Positions 45,074 to 56,513 of a DNA stretch of 64,000 bases are shown piece by piece (position 1 is the first letter of the stretch; each line of letters starts with the position of its first letter). Made by a program: the position numbers and the translations under genes. The notes beneath the pieces were generated by a model. That model made no database searches. It was not told where the DNA came from and saw only the letters and a program-made list of their open reading frames with translations. This DNA comes from Eustoma russellianum (Eukaryota > Streptophyta > Magnoliopsida > Gentianales > Gentianaceae), in contig AP025042.1 in the NCBI GenBank assembly GCA_036186865.1, positions 33,012,268-33,076,267 on the forward strand. Direction: 5' to 3'.

Positions 45074-45259
45074 TAAGTTTGTTTCATCTAGTACAAAACT
45101 GTCATATAATACAACGAAATCAACTTTTTCTGCTACATCTTCTTCTATTCCTTCAGTTTATTCTAAGGCAAAAATACAACATGAACCCACAAAAGCACAC
45201 ACATATCAACATACAACTAGGCAAAATTTTGCATCCAGACAATCTAGAAATTATGCCTA

Positions 45260-46388
45260 TGATGAAGCCGGATCTTCACCGGATGGATCGAAGACGATCT
45301 TTGTAGTACACCGTTAGCTTCTCCGTTTGGATCCTTCAATAGAGCCTCAGAAGGAAAGGAAACGTTAGAGGCCCAGGGGCGCTGCCTTGGGAAAACCCTC
45401 CGACACTCAAGTCAGTTATGGGTATTTTTGTATACAGTTTATGCTGGAATAAAGGTCAAGAATGAACCTGTCCAAAGCTCTTACTGATAAGGTGGCTGTT
45501 TATATGTTGGCTGAGGTGCCTTTTTGAAGTTCTCTCACTGGGAGTTAGAAGGTTGGAGAATATGGAGTTCTTTCTTTAGAGAAGAAGACTCCGAAAGTTG
45601 TGTTTGGCTCCCCTTTTCTTCGTCTGTCTTGAGGTCCTTTTATGCTTAAAGCTGATTAGACCAGTCTCTCTGTCCGATGATGGGACTATTGCATGTGTAG
45701 GAGGGCTAGTCTTCAGTAGGTGTATAGTGTGACTGGACAAATGCCTGTGCAAGCGGTTGCGCAAGTATTTGAGTCTATGACACGCAGGCGGCCAGCAATA
45801 ATGACTCTTTATCAAGCCAAGCGATGCTTGACACCTGGAAAGAGTTTGCAAACTTGTCTTGGTAGGTCCCATGCGGCAGTTGATAAATATCTTGTTTCAA
45901 CTAGCCGAGTTATTTAGGGGCAAAAACCTTTATGAGACTATGGCCGAGGCTAGGGCTCGGAGCAGTCAAGAAGAGGAGGCCGAAGATGTTCCGAGGCCGA
46001 GTAGAATCTGCTTCCTTTAGATGTTATGCACTGCTGATCTGATATTTGAATATTTGCTAGCTGAGGCCGACCAGAAGTGGTTGCCTTGGTTAACCAGTAT
46101 ATTGTTGAGCAGAGGTTTAGAGTTCCGCTAGGAATATGGCCGAGCTGCATTGCTCTGTGTGGTTTGGCCAAAAGTAGTGAAATCTCCCGAGCCGAGCTGA
46201 CAAAGAGTTATACTTGGACTTGCCTTAGTTACTTTAGATGACCTACCTTAACTGTTGATAACGGAGGCTGAGGCTGGTGTCTTTTGGCCGAGGTTGACTA
46301 GTCAAATAGATGAGCCTGAGTCACGTTGACTATCATTGACTAACTAGAAAGTTTTGTCTCATCTGAGTAGGTAGATTTTCTCTCATCA
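45260..46388 (-). repeat. Left (3') LTR of Gypsy-D, 1129 bp
   Basis: Plus strand TGATGAAGCCGGATCTTCAC to TCTCTCATCA. It differs from the right LTR at roughly one base in twenty in the parts I compared by eye, mostly transitions. It carries the CCCTCCGACACTCAAGTCAG block shared with Gypsy-E. Confidence 0.9.
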
Positions 46389-46819
46389 CTTTACCCCTAG
46401 ATTAGTCTGGCCGAGCCGAGCAGGAATGGCAGGCTAATCGATTCAGAGCTTTTAATACGATGTCTTGTCAAGTAGTGACGTGTCTGGCTCTGGTTGGTTC
46501 ACACTGCGCATTTACTATTTGCGCAGACTGTGAAGCGTCAGTTTACACACCTTTTCACTTCTGATGGTTGTAGGTACCGATGACAAAACCCTCGAGATGC
46601 CTTTTGGGATGGCTGAGCTGGGCCTATAAATAGGGTTTCCCGACGAATCTTGTAAGTTTTATTTTCTTTCTCCAGTCGTCTGTTCCTTTTTCCCATTGAT
46701 TCTCTACTTCCCCGGCGGTTTATTTAGCTTTCTGTCGGCCATCTCCTCCTCTGGCGGTCTTTCTGTGCCTCTTCCTTCAATCATCTTCTTTACTCTGTAA
46801 GTCTTCTTTTTCTTCTGCA
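46389..46819 (+). promoter_or_regulatory. PPT (minus) and promoter/leader of the Gypsy-D extra gene (plus)
   Basis: 46389-46398 reads AGGGGTAAAG on the minus strand, the likely plus-strand primer site of the element. On the plus strand TATAAATA at 46625-46632 lies 195 bp above the ATG at 46820, followed by a C/T-rich leader. The GTGACGTGTCT block is shared with the same place in Gypsy-E. Confidence 0.65.
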
Positions 46820-49237
46820 ATGGCTTCTTCTCATGACTCTCATTATATTTCAGAAGGCGCATCTTACGCCGGCGGTGGTGGAGAAAACCCCAGTTCTCCA
46901 TCTTCGTCCGGTAGGACGGTCTCCAGCGATGACCGTCTGCTAGTAAGGCTACGCAGAGCCACTGGTGGCGCTGCTGGGCCAGTCGTGGGGTCCAACTTGG
47001 CAGGGCCATCACTGTGGTCGATTCCTCGCCGGAGCGAATAGAAGTTGTTCCTGCTCCGGTGGCTGTAAATCCTCCGACTCTGCAGAGGCCCCATCTCTGT
47101 ATATCGGGGTAATCAATAGCGGTCTGCTATCCGTTCATGTCCAAGAGTCTTTTGTACTTTGTCCGAGGCCGAGCTGAACCAGATATGTAAGAGGTATAAG
47201 TTTGACTTAGATCAGTTCAGTCCTGTTCTGCCTCTGCTTGGTTAGATAGCTTATGATACCTAAAGGATTATGAGGTTGTCTACGAGGAATATTTAAAATC
47301 AGGTTTCAATCTTCTTGTTCCTGAGCCCCTTGTCCGTATCCTTCGTTCTTACAATCTCAAACTTCCCCAGATAAAACCAAACGGTTTGAAGATCATTCTC
47401 TACTTTTTCTTTTTCTCAGAATAATTGAGTCTCTGTTCCATCTTATTGTATTTAGGGGTCTGCTTTCTTGTAGAGTCTCGGATAGCTGGTATTATTTTAG
47501 TAAACGAGCTCCCACCAGCGAGTTTAATTTTGCCATTAAAATCCCATCCTTTACAAAAAAACTGGAAGGGTCGATTTTTCTATATTAAGAAAGATGAGCT
47601 TCTGAAATAGAATGTCTGAAAATCCAGCAAGGCAGACAACCTGAAGCCGAGCTCAGAGTATTGCAACGAAGCGGCCAGACTTCAGAATCTTCCTGTCGTG
47701 ATTGACTGCAGAAGGTGGACGCAACTATTTTGGAGGCAGCTGACCTGGGCCATTTGGCCTTGGGACAGAACTTTCGACCGCTTGCTTCAGATAGCTTAGC
47801 AATAGTCAGAGGTTGGTCTCTGTTAGCCTCAATTTCTGTTTTTATCTATATTTTAGTTGGTTGTCTTGTTTCTTATGCGGGCTCAATGGCTTCTGGAAAC
47901 GATGATTACGCCAGTCGAGTTGCCGAGATGGCAGCCCGTAAGAGAGCTCGTAAATCCAGACGAGAATCTACAGATGCTTCTGCGGGGATGGCCTCTGCCT
48001 CGGCTCTGCCCCCATCTACAGCTATTCCTAGGGTTGGGCCCCGGTCTGAGCCTGTTCAGGATGAGGCAGATGCAGTGAATGAGCCCGAGACAGGTACTTT
48101 AATTTCCTAACTTTCATCTTTTGTTTTGCTAAGTTTTGACACTAACTTGTCCTTCGACGCATTTTTGCAGCTCTATCGATTGTTGAGATACGGGATGATG
48201 AGGCCGATATCCCATCTCAAGCTTGGGCCACTGCTGAGTCCGAGCAATCAACAGAGGTTGGCGAGGGCTCAAACCTTTGCCAAAGGAAGAAGCAAGGGGG
48301 TGAAGGCTCGTCCAGGGGCCCAGATGCAGGCTCTTCCAGGCCATCTGAGGTTACCCTGCCTCAGCCATCTGAGGTGCCCCCGCCTCAACCATCTGAAGTG
48401 TCGAGGCCAGTCCTTGGTGAGTTTTCTGAACAAGATTCTGCTGCGGACTCGGCCACATCCAGGCGTTTAAACAAGTTGACAGTTCTGCCATTGGACCGTT
48501 AGAGGTTCGAGGCCGCCACATGGGAGAATCTGAGTGAAGCTTTCCAGTACAACATGACCTTGGTAACTAATTTCTCTCTATGTCGTAGTTTGAGAAATGT
48601 TTTGAACTTTCTAACTGTCTTGCTGGGCAGATCCGAGCTCAAGAATTGGAGATCCATGCTCGGGGAGAGAAGTTCAATGAACCTCTAAAGGCCAAATCAA
48701 AGGAACTTGAAGAAAATAACCAGCTCATGGCTGGGCAGGCCAGGGAGATTGCTGATATGAAAGGCAGAGAATTCATCCCTTCGTAAGGGGAAAGAAGAGG
48801 CTGACGTGAAGTGGCCCACTTCCAACTCCAAAGTGGATGAGCTTGAAGACAAAGTAGCTACCCTTGAACTTTCTTCAATGCAAGCTATATTTGAGGTGGA
48901 AGCCTTAAAGAAAGACAAGGCTGAGTTACTACAGCAGAAGGAAAATTTGGAAGAGCAGCTGGTGCATCTACTTCAGCAATTGGCAGAAGCAAAGGCTAAA
49001 TCAGTTGCGGAGTTCAGACAGTCCCAGATGTTTGAAGAAAACATACTACTACTGCAGAGCTCAGTAATGCAAATGGGCCGGACGAAGGCAATTGATGTCT
49101 GCTCGGAAGTCTACCCTGAACTAAATAAAGAAGATCCACAGCTGACTGATCTTCACTATTCAACTGCTGATGAAGAATTCAATTCTCAGTTTAAGCAGTT
49201 TTTGAATGGAGCTGATTTGAGGAAAGCCGATGATTAG
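46820..49237 (+). pseudogene. Gypsy-D extra gene: Transposase_28-type protein with coiled-coil tail, multi-exon, broken
   Basis: Start ATG 46820, MASSHDSHYISEGASYAGGGGENPSS, then an acidic/Ser stretch as in Gypsy-E. Domain blocks are readable in shifted frames: YEEYLKSGFNLLVPEPLVRILRS, KPNGLKIILYFF and DSWYYFSKRAPTSEFNFAI. GT-AG introns at 48094-48170 and 48563-48630; the second is in the same place as the third intron of Gypsy-E (both after NMxL and before RAQE). The first intron's acceptor has decayed (GCGG for GCAG near 47879). The middle exon has three QPSEV-type repeats and an in-frame TAG at about 48500. The coiled-coil exon ends with GADLRKADD at 49237. It is more decayed than its Gypsy-E counterpart at the front but keeps the true end. 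Confidence 0.7.
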
Positions 49238-50049
49238 ACTTAAGACTTTTTGTAATAGGGCTGAGCTGACATTTTTTGTACTTTGTACTTTGTACTTGAA
49301 ATTCTTCAATGAAATATTTAAGTGTCTGATCACTTCTTGAATTTCAACTTTCGATTCTATCCTGCCTTTTGCATTTTTAGAATTTCTGCTAAGTAGCATT
49401 TCTTAATTCAAGTTTCCAACTTTGTAGTTGCCGAGCTTCAGGGTCGGCTTTGCAATTGGAAAACTTTTTTTACGATGCAGTCAGTTAAAAATAAACTAAG
49501 TCTTCAAGTTTTTTAGAATAAACCTGTTATCCTGCTAGGCTGAGCCAACTAATGAATAAAAGATATGTTGAGGCTGAGGTCTGCTGAGCTATCTAGCCGA
49601 GCTAGCCGACCTAATCTGCTTTAGCCAAGATTCATGTTAAATGATGCTTTGAAATAGTTATTTAGAATTATTCTAAGTTATCAATTTCCATCAAGCTTGT
49701 AGTGGTATCCCACCCTGCCCGGCTATTCTGGCCTGTTTAGCAATCTAGCAGAACTAAGCGTCCTGTTGAGCTGAGACGAATTTACTTAGCTTCAGACATA
49801 TTATCACATGTATTGAGCTCGGCAAGACTAGGCTTTTTGAGCACTTAAAACTTTTGCTGACAGAGGTTACCCTTCGAGCTGAGCAACCTCTATAAGGCCG
49901 AACTGAGGACCAGGACTTATTTTGCTGAAGTGGACTTCTTGGAGTTGTAAGGCATTAACTGATTAGTCATTTCATAGAGCTGACTTCGTAAGTCATCAAG
50001 CTGAGGAGACCATTTGGGTTATTTGAGCCGAGGTGACCTCTTGGGTCAT
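49238..50049. other. Gypsy-D internal non-coding region
   Basis: Rich in CCGAGCTGA / GCCGAG-type words that also fill the LTRs and the tandem repeat. No coding frame on either strand. Confidence 0.4.
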
Positions 50050-50880
50050 TTTGAGCCGAGGCGTGAAACTTGTCATGTTCCTTAAAGCCATTAGGCAGAG
50101 AACGAAAGTGACCACCTGGGCCATGATTTAAAGGTGCGAAACTTGTCGCATTTTTGCCGAGACGTGAAACCTGTCATGTTCGATGTTCCCTTAGAACCAT
50201 AAGGCAGAGAACATAGATGACCACCTGGACCATTATTCTAGAGGTGCGAAACCTATCGCATTTTTGCCAAGACGTGAAACCTGTCACGTTCTATATTCCC
50301 TTAAAACCATAAGGTAGAGAACAGAGATGACCACCTAGGCCATTATTTCAGAGGTGCGAAACCTGTCACATTTTTGCCGAGACGTGAAATCTGTTACGTT
50401 CGGTGTTCCCTTAAAACCATAAGTTAGAGAACAGAGATGACCATCTGGCCATTATTCCAGAGGTTTGAAACCTGTCGCATTTTCGTAGGGACGTAAAACC
50501 TGTCACGTTCGGTGTTTCCTTAGAACCATAAGGCAGAAAACAGAGATGACCACCTAGGCCATTATTCCAGAGGTGCGAAACCTGTCGCATTTTTGCCGAG
50601 ACGTGAAACATGTCACGTTCGGTGTTCCCTTAGAACCATAGGGCAGAGAACAAAGATGACCACCTGGGCCATTATTCCAGAGGTGCGAAACCTGTCGCAT
50701 TTTTGCTGAGACGTGAAACCTGTCATGTTCGGTGTTCCCTTAAGACCATAAGGAAGAGAACATAGATGACCACCTGGGCCATTATTCCAGAGGTGCGAAA
50801 CCTGTTGCATTTTTGTTGAGACGTAGAACCTGTCACGTTCGGTATTTCCTTAAGACCATAAGGCAGAGAACAAGTATAGG
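50050..50880. repeat. Tandem repeat, unit about 110 bp, seven to eight copies, two hairpins per unit
   Basis: TGACCACCTGGGCCATTATTCCAGAGG starts units at 50109, 50218, 50328, 50438, 50547, 50657 and 50767. Each unit has TGCGA-AACCTG-TCGCA and then ACGTGA-AACCTG-TCACGT: two short inverted repeats with different stems and the same six-base loop. Known: the untranslated part of Tat/Ogre elements often carries variable tandem repeats that can seed satellites. Confidence 0.9.
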
Positions 50881-51289
50881 GATTATCTGGCCTGAGCCGT
50901 ACAAAAGTTTGAATAAAGATAGATCCCCAGATGAAATAAGGCCCGAGCTGAGCTGGGCAAGAGATTTGAGAAGAATGGTTGGGGGATATCTTTGCCCCGT
51001 TAGCCAAGATAAAGCTCTTCATGATCCATAAGGAGATAAGTCTTCCGGGTAAATTTACTACCAAGCAGAAGAAAGTGCCGGGCTGAGCCAGGCGAATAAC
51101 TTGAATAAAATAACATGGGGACTTCAAGTCCCATTTGTCGAGAAAAGTCCTGCTTAATATATGGACAACTTATTTGCAATGGCAAATTCATAATAAACAT
51201 TGAAAGACAATGCGTTTAAAGTACGTATATGTACATGAAAATTTTGGATACATGCCAGAAATGTGAATTAGGATCCTTTTCAGGCTTTT
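50881..51289. other. Gypsy-D internal region between repeat and gag
   Basis: No clear domain. By position on the minus strand it should begin pol, but no protease, RT, RNase H or integrase block can be read. Confidence 0.35.
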
Positions 51290-51864
51290 GCCTTCAGGTC
51301 AGCCGTATGAGCTCGGAAACCTGCAGTCTCTGCTCTGGTGAATCTGGATCTTCGTCTTTTGGCGACCTGTGTCGATGTCCAGGTCGGCAACTTTCACCGG
51401 GAGGCCAGACAAAATTCAACTTATTGTGCAACCTCCACCTCGGATTGTAGAACCGCTGTAAGTGGCCGAGCTCGATCAGACGCTCAATATCTTGGGTCAG
51501 CTGCCTTCAGTCCTCTGTATCATGCTCGATATCATAATGGTAGAGGCAGTATAATTGAGGATCCCTTTTGTGAATAGGTCCTGCTAATGGCTGGGGATCT
51601 CTAGTTAGATTTTCCCTCATGTAGGAGAGAACACGAGCTCTGGAGGCCAGCAGAGATGTTCTTTCTTTGCCTCGGCTTCCTAACTGAACTTTCGCTGAGC
51701 GCTTCTTGTGGTTGTGCTCTGCCTTTATTGTCAACTTTTCTGCCATGTTTGAGTGGCAGAAGCGCTTTCTGTGCGCGTTTCAAATAATAGTCCAGAGCCT
51801 TTAAAGGCTCGGACGCAAAGTGCTGACGGCTAGACCTTTGTCCTGAACATCTAGCCTCGGCCAT
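51290..51864 (-). pseudogene. Gypsy-D Gag remnant (Ty3/gypsy)
   Basis: Minus strand, from about 51864: ALDYYLKRAQKALLPLKHGRK, then in another frame DPQPLAGPIHKRDPQLYCLYH and YDIEHDTED, a TGA at the expected Cys, then RQLTQDIERLIELGHLQRFY and LNFVWPPGE. The YCxYHxDxxHDTEDC-RQL-x-IExLIxxGxLxxF pattern is the well-known C-terminal part of Tat-type gypsy gag. This fixes the sense of the whole element as minus. The stop, the frame changes and the missing pol show it cannot act alone. Confidence 0.75.
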
Positions 51865-52291
51865 GAATCTACTCTGAAGCTCAAGAAAATATTCGGGCCG
51901 AGTTGGAGATTAATCCATAAGTTTTCTTTGCGGAGGAGAATCATTGGGACAAAGCCCACTGGGTCCCACAGCGGGAGATTTTCCCTTCATTTCCCTCACC
52001 ACCACTTGGAACAAGTTAGGATTCTGGGCCACATAAAGGATGGCTCGCAAGTGATCCCTCATAAGTGAAGGCAGCAATAGGGGTTGAGGATTCTGCTGGT
52101 CCTGGAGAACCCTGTTCTAGTTGTGGTTGAGGAGACCGCTGATGTCTCCTGGGAGTCATAGGCTGCTTGGACCCTTCCCAATCTTTTTTATCCATCGTCC
52201 TATCAATGGATTTGTAGGCTAGTTGACTAGAACACCCTTGAAAGGCTGTTTTTAAGGAATACGGAGGTCAGGCCCTCCTTCTAGCGCGAAA
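51865..52291 (-). other. Gypsy-D 5' leader and gag start region, primer site unclear
   Basis: On the minus strand the LTR end TTCATCA is followed by TTTCGCGCTAGAAGGAGGGC. No TGG-starting primer site complementary to a tRNA that I recognise is present within the first bases. Downstream only short gag-like open pieces are seen. Confidence 0.4.
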
Positions 52292-53420
52292 TGATGAAGC
52301 CAGATCTTCATCGGGTGGATCAGAGGCGATCTTTGTAGTACGCCGTTAGCTTCTCCGTTTGGATCCTTCAATGGAGCCTGAGAAGGAAAGGAAACGTTAG
52401 AGGCCCAAGGGCGCTGCCCTGGGAAAACCCTCCGACGCTCAAGTTAGTTATGGGTATTTTTGTATGCAGTTTATGCTAGAATAAAGGTCAAGAATGAACC
52501 TGTCCAAATCTCTTACTGATAAGGTGGCTTTTTATATGTTGGCTGAGGCACCTTTTTGAAGTTCTCTCACTGAGATTTAGAAGGTTGGAGAATATGGAGC
52601 TCTTTCCTTAGAGAAGAAGACTCCGAAAGTTATGTTTGGCTCCCTTTTTCTTCGTCTGTCTTGAGGTCCTCTTATGCTTAAAGCTGATTAGACCAGTCTC
52701 TCTGCCCGATGATGAGACTATTGCATGTGTAGGAGGGCTAGTATGTAGTAGGTGTGCAGTGTGATTGGACAAAAGCCTGAGCAAGCGGCTGCGCAAGTAG
52801 CTGAGTCTATGACACACAGGCGGCCAGCAATAATGACTCTTTATTGAGCCAAGTGATTCTTGACACCTGGAAAGAGTTTGCAAAATTATCTTGGTAGGTC
52901 CCAGGCGGCAGTTGATAAATATCTTGTCTGAATTGGTCGAGTTATTTAGGGGCAAAAACCCTTATGAGACTGAGGCCGAGGCTAGGGCACAGAGCAGTCA
53001 AGAAGCTGAGGCCGAGGATGTTTCGAGACAGAGCAGAATCTACTTCCTTTAGAAGTTATGCACTGCTGATCTGATATTTGAATATTTACTAGCTGAGGCC
53101 GACCAGAAGTGGTTGCCTTGGTTAACTAGTACATTGCTGAGCCGAGGTTTAGAGTTCAGCTAGGAATATGGCCGAGCTGCATTGCTCTGTGTGGTTTGGC
53201 CAAAAGTAGTGAAATCTGTCGAGTCGAGCTGACAAAGAGTTATACTTGGACTTCCCTTAGTTACTCTAGATGATCTGCCTTAACTGTTGATGACGGATGC
53301 TGAGGCTGGTGACTTTTGGCCGAGGTTGACTAGTCAAATAGCTGAGGCTGAGTCACGTTGACTATTATTGACTAACTGAAAAGTTTTGTCTTATTTGAGT
53401 AGGTAGATTTTGTCTAATCA
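52292..53420 (-). repeat. Right (5') LTR of Gypsy-D, 1129 bp
   Basis: Same length and ends as the left LTR. Followed by GCCTA and then Copia-F pol sequence. Confidence 0.9.
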
Positions 53421-54541
53421 GCCTATATATATACAAATGCAACTAGACATAATAAAATGTATCCAAATTTTTATGAACCTAAGTATAGGCAACAAACATA
53501 TAAGACTTATAGAAATGCATATGAACAAACATACATAATGCCATTCAAGAAATAAAATCATATGCCTTTCACTCATTATCAAAATCGGCCACGACATCTT
53601 ATCAGCCAGGATATAACATGTATGACAATGCATCATCTTTTAAATGGAATAGTCAAAAACATGTTAATTCTTTATATTCAACTAATGTCAAATATGTTCC
53701 TAGAAGGTATGTCCAAGTTTGGATACCTAAGGGATATCTAAACAAGGATGGTGCCCCTAACATTCAAGGAACCAAATAAAGGGTACTTAAAACTTTATCT
53801 CCATTGTAGGAAAATCGCAAGGAATGCAAGAAGGAGGCAAAGCCAAAGAATCTAAAAACCAAATGGTGTTTAGATAGTGGATGTTCAAGGCATATGACGG
53901 GCAACCCTAAACTATTCATCGAATTGGAACATATCGAGAATGAAGGAAAGGTGATATTCGGTGACAACAACAAAGGACAAGTTGTTGGAAAAGGAACAAT
54001 TGGGGACCCTAACACATTTCAAATACGAAATGTGTTGTTAGTAGGTGATCTTTCTTATAATTTATTAAGTATTTCTCAACTTATAGATTGTGGATATAAT
54101 GTTTCTTTTCTCCCTGATTCTTGTGATAAAACTAATGGAAAAGAAGAAATTGTATTAAAAGGAAGTAAGGATGGTAACGTTTATACCCTTTCCTTAGATA
54201 ACATGTTAGATGTTAAGGTTAAATGTTTAATATCACATGACTTAGATGTGAATTTATGGCATAGACGACTAGGCCATATAGGAATTTCAACTATTGAAAA
54301 GTTATCTAAGAAGAATTTAATTAGAAGCATGCCTAAGTTAGACTTAGATAATTTTCAAATGTGTGAAACTTGTGTAAAAGGAAAACATATTACAGAAACA
54401 TTAAAACCAAAACATGAAGTGAGTACTAGTCATGTACTAGAATTGCTTCGTTTAGACTTATTTGGTCCGAGTAGGACAAGAAGTCTAGGTGGACACGACT
54501 ATATGTGTGTCATGGTAGATGATTACTCACGATACACATAG
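53421..54541 (+). pseudogene. Copia-F pol: linker, protease, pre-integrase and integrase start
   Basis: After Gypsy-D the linker resumes (VPRRYVQVWIPKG at about 53697-53735). Protease: CLDSGCSRHMTGNPKLF at about 53865, then VIFGDNNKGQVVGKGTIG and NVLLVGDLSYNLLSISQL. Pre-integrase: VNLWHRRLGHIGISTIEKLS and MCETCVKGKH with both Cys of the zinc finger. Integrase: LLRLDLFGPSRTRSLGGHDY with the first Asp, then VMVDDYSRYT and a TAG at 54539-54541 where the family has Trp. Protease, zinc region and first Asp look functional; the stop is the only break in this stretch apart from a stop before the protease. Confidence 0.85.
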
Positions 54542-55195
54542 ATATTGTTCTTAACACACAAAGACGATGCTCCATTGGCAATCGAAACTCTTATCAAACA
54601 ACTCGAAAATCTTTACGAAGAAAATGTTAAACGAATTAGGAGTGATAGAGGTGGAGAATTTAAAAACAAAGATGTAGTTAAGTTTTGTGAATTACACGGA
54701 ACTAAACATGAATTCTCACCACCTAAAACACCACAACTCAATGGAGTTATTGAATGTAAAACTAGAACAATTCAAGAAATTGCTATAACAATGTTATGTG
54801 AAAACAAAGTACCAAAATATTTATGGGCTGAAGCTTTTAGTTGTGCATATTATATAATAAATAGGGTTTGTATTAGAAAGAAATTGAATAAAACACCTCA
54901 TGAATTGTTAAACAATAGACAATCTAAGGTAGATTATCTTAGAGTATTTGGATGTAAATGTTTTGTACTTAATAGTAAAGATAATCTAGACAAGCTTGAA
55001 CAAAAGTCTATCGAATGCATATTTGTTGGTTATTCAACTAACTCAAGAGCATATAGGTGTTATAATCTTGCATCTAGAAAGATAATTGAATCCATACATG
55101 TGAAATTCCATGAAAATGCATGCTTTGAACAAAATGGATCTTTAGGAATAAAATGGATGAACAAGGAAACATCACACGGAATAAGGATAGGCTAG
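54542..55195 (+). pseudogene. Copia-F pol: integrase core, then deletion into RT
   Basis: Same frame after the TAG: FLTHKDDAPLAIETLIKQLE, IRSDRGGEFKNKDVV (second Asp), TPQLNGVIECKTRTIQ (catalytic Glu kept; the usual Arg after it is Cys), VPKYLWAEAFSCAYYIINRV, VFGCKCFVLNSKDNLDKL and IESIHVKFHE. Right after HVKF the linker of about 100 residues between integrase and RT is missing, and RT begins at about 55150 in another frame (55153 frame, KMDEQGNITRN). Confidence 0.8.
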
Positions 55196-56513
55196 TCGCA
55201 CAAGGTTATAATCAACAAGAAAGAATAGATTATGAAGAAACCTTTGCACCTGTTGCACGACTAGAAGCAATTAGATTATTACTTGCTATTGCAAGTCTAA
55301 GCAATATTAAACTCTTCCAAATGGATGTCAAGAGTGCGTTCTTGAATGGGTACATCCAAGGAGAAGTTTTTGTCAAACAACCCCCTAGATTCGAAAATCC
55401 AAAGAATCCTAACCATGTTTACAAGCTTAAGAAAGCTCTATATGGTTTCAAAACAAGCTCAAAGAGCTTGGTATGATAGATTTTCAAATTTCTTTTTGCA
55501 AATAATTATCAAAGGGGAACCATAGACAACATATTATTCGTAAGAAGAAAAGATAACGACTTGTTAATAGTTCAAATATACGTAGATGATATAATCTTTG
55601 GTTCAACCAACCCTACCTGTGTATGAAGTCAGAGTTTGAAATATCAATGGTAGGAGAGTTGAATTACTTCTTAGGGCTTCAAATCAAACAAACCCCTCAA
55701 GGAATTCACATTAGCCAACTTAAGTAAATCAATAATATGATTAAGAAGTTTGGATTTGAAGATTTGAAACCAACACCTATACCCATGAGTGTTAACACCA
55801 AACTAAATAAGGATGAAAATGGTAAACCTTTTGATGACACACTATATAGGTCTATGATTTGCTCATTGTTATATTTAACCGCATCAAGACCTGACATCAT
55901 GTTTAGTGTATGTATGTGTTCTAGGTTTCAATCATGTCCTAAGGTATCTCATTACAATGCAGTAAAAAAGATCTTTAGATATCTTAAACACATTCCTCAC
56001 ATAGGACTTTGGTATGATAGAAACACTAAGTTGGAATTGTATGTTTATATCGACGCTTATTATGGTGGTTACAAATTAGATAGAAAATCTTCTAGCGGTA
56101 CATGTCAATTCATAAGAACCAACTTGATCTCTTGGTTTTCTAAGAAACAAGCTAGTATAGCTCTCTTTACCGCCGAAGCCGAGTATATAGCCTTGAGTTT
56201 GTGCACTACCCAAATACTTTGGCTTAAACAACAACTTAGTTATTTTGGCATTAAAATGAATAAGATTCCAATTTTTTGCAATAGCACAAGTGCGATCAAT
56301 CTTTCTTGGGATTCGGTACTTCATTCTAAGGCCAAACACTTTGTGGTAAGATGCCATTTTCTTTGAGATCATGTTCAAAATAGGGATATAACCATAGATC
56401 ATGTAAGAACTTATCACCAAATAGCTGATATCTTCACCAAACCCCTTAATCAAGCCAATTTTGAAAACTTACGAGCTAAGTTAGGTATGATGACTTACGA
56501 TACCATTGCATAG
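55153..56513 (+). pseudogene. Copia-F pol: RT and RNase H
   Basis: [47 protein letters not shown], then a one-base frameshift near 55453; [12 protein letters not shown] (active site intact) at about 55578-55610; more frameshifts to 55737. From 55737 one frame holds the RT end ([18 protein letters not shown]) and RNase H ([28 protein letters not shown]), with IDAYYGG in the first catalytic block. A TGA at 56364-56366 stands where Arg is expected, then HVRTYHQIADIFTKPLNQ and the natural end at about 56513. Confidence 0.85.

Larger units (their letters stand above)
45260..53420 (-). mobile_element. Gypsy-D: Tat-like Ty3/gypsy element, non-autonomous, with antisense intron-containing gene
   Basis: Two LTRs of exactly 1129 bp (45260-46388 and 52292-53420), TG...CA ends and the 5-bp target duplication GCCTA at 45255-45259 and 53421-53425. 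Sense is minus: the purine tract AGGGGTAAAG abuts the left LTR on the minus strand, and gypsy gag is readable on the minus strand at 51864-51290. Minus-strand order: LTR, gag relic, no pol, tandem repeat, antisense gene, PPT, LTR. Known: extra genes, some antisense, have been described in the Tat lineage of plant gypsy elements. Confidence 0.88.

Noticed and set aside
50050..50880. CRISPR-like regular array
   Set aside because: The unit is about 110 bp and repeats over its whole length with no unique spacers, it lies inside a plant LTR element, and no cas-like genes are present.
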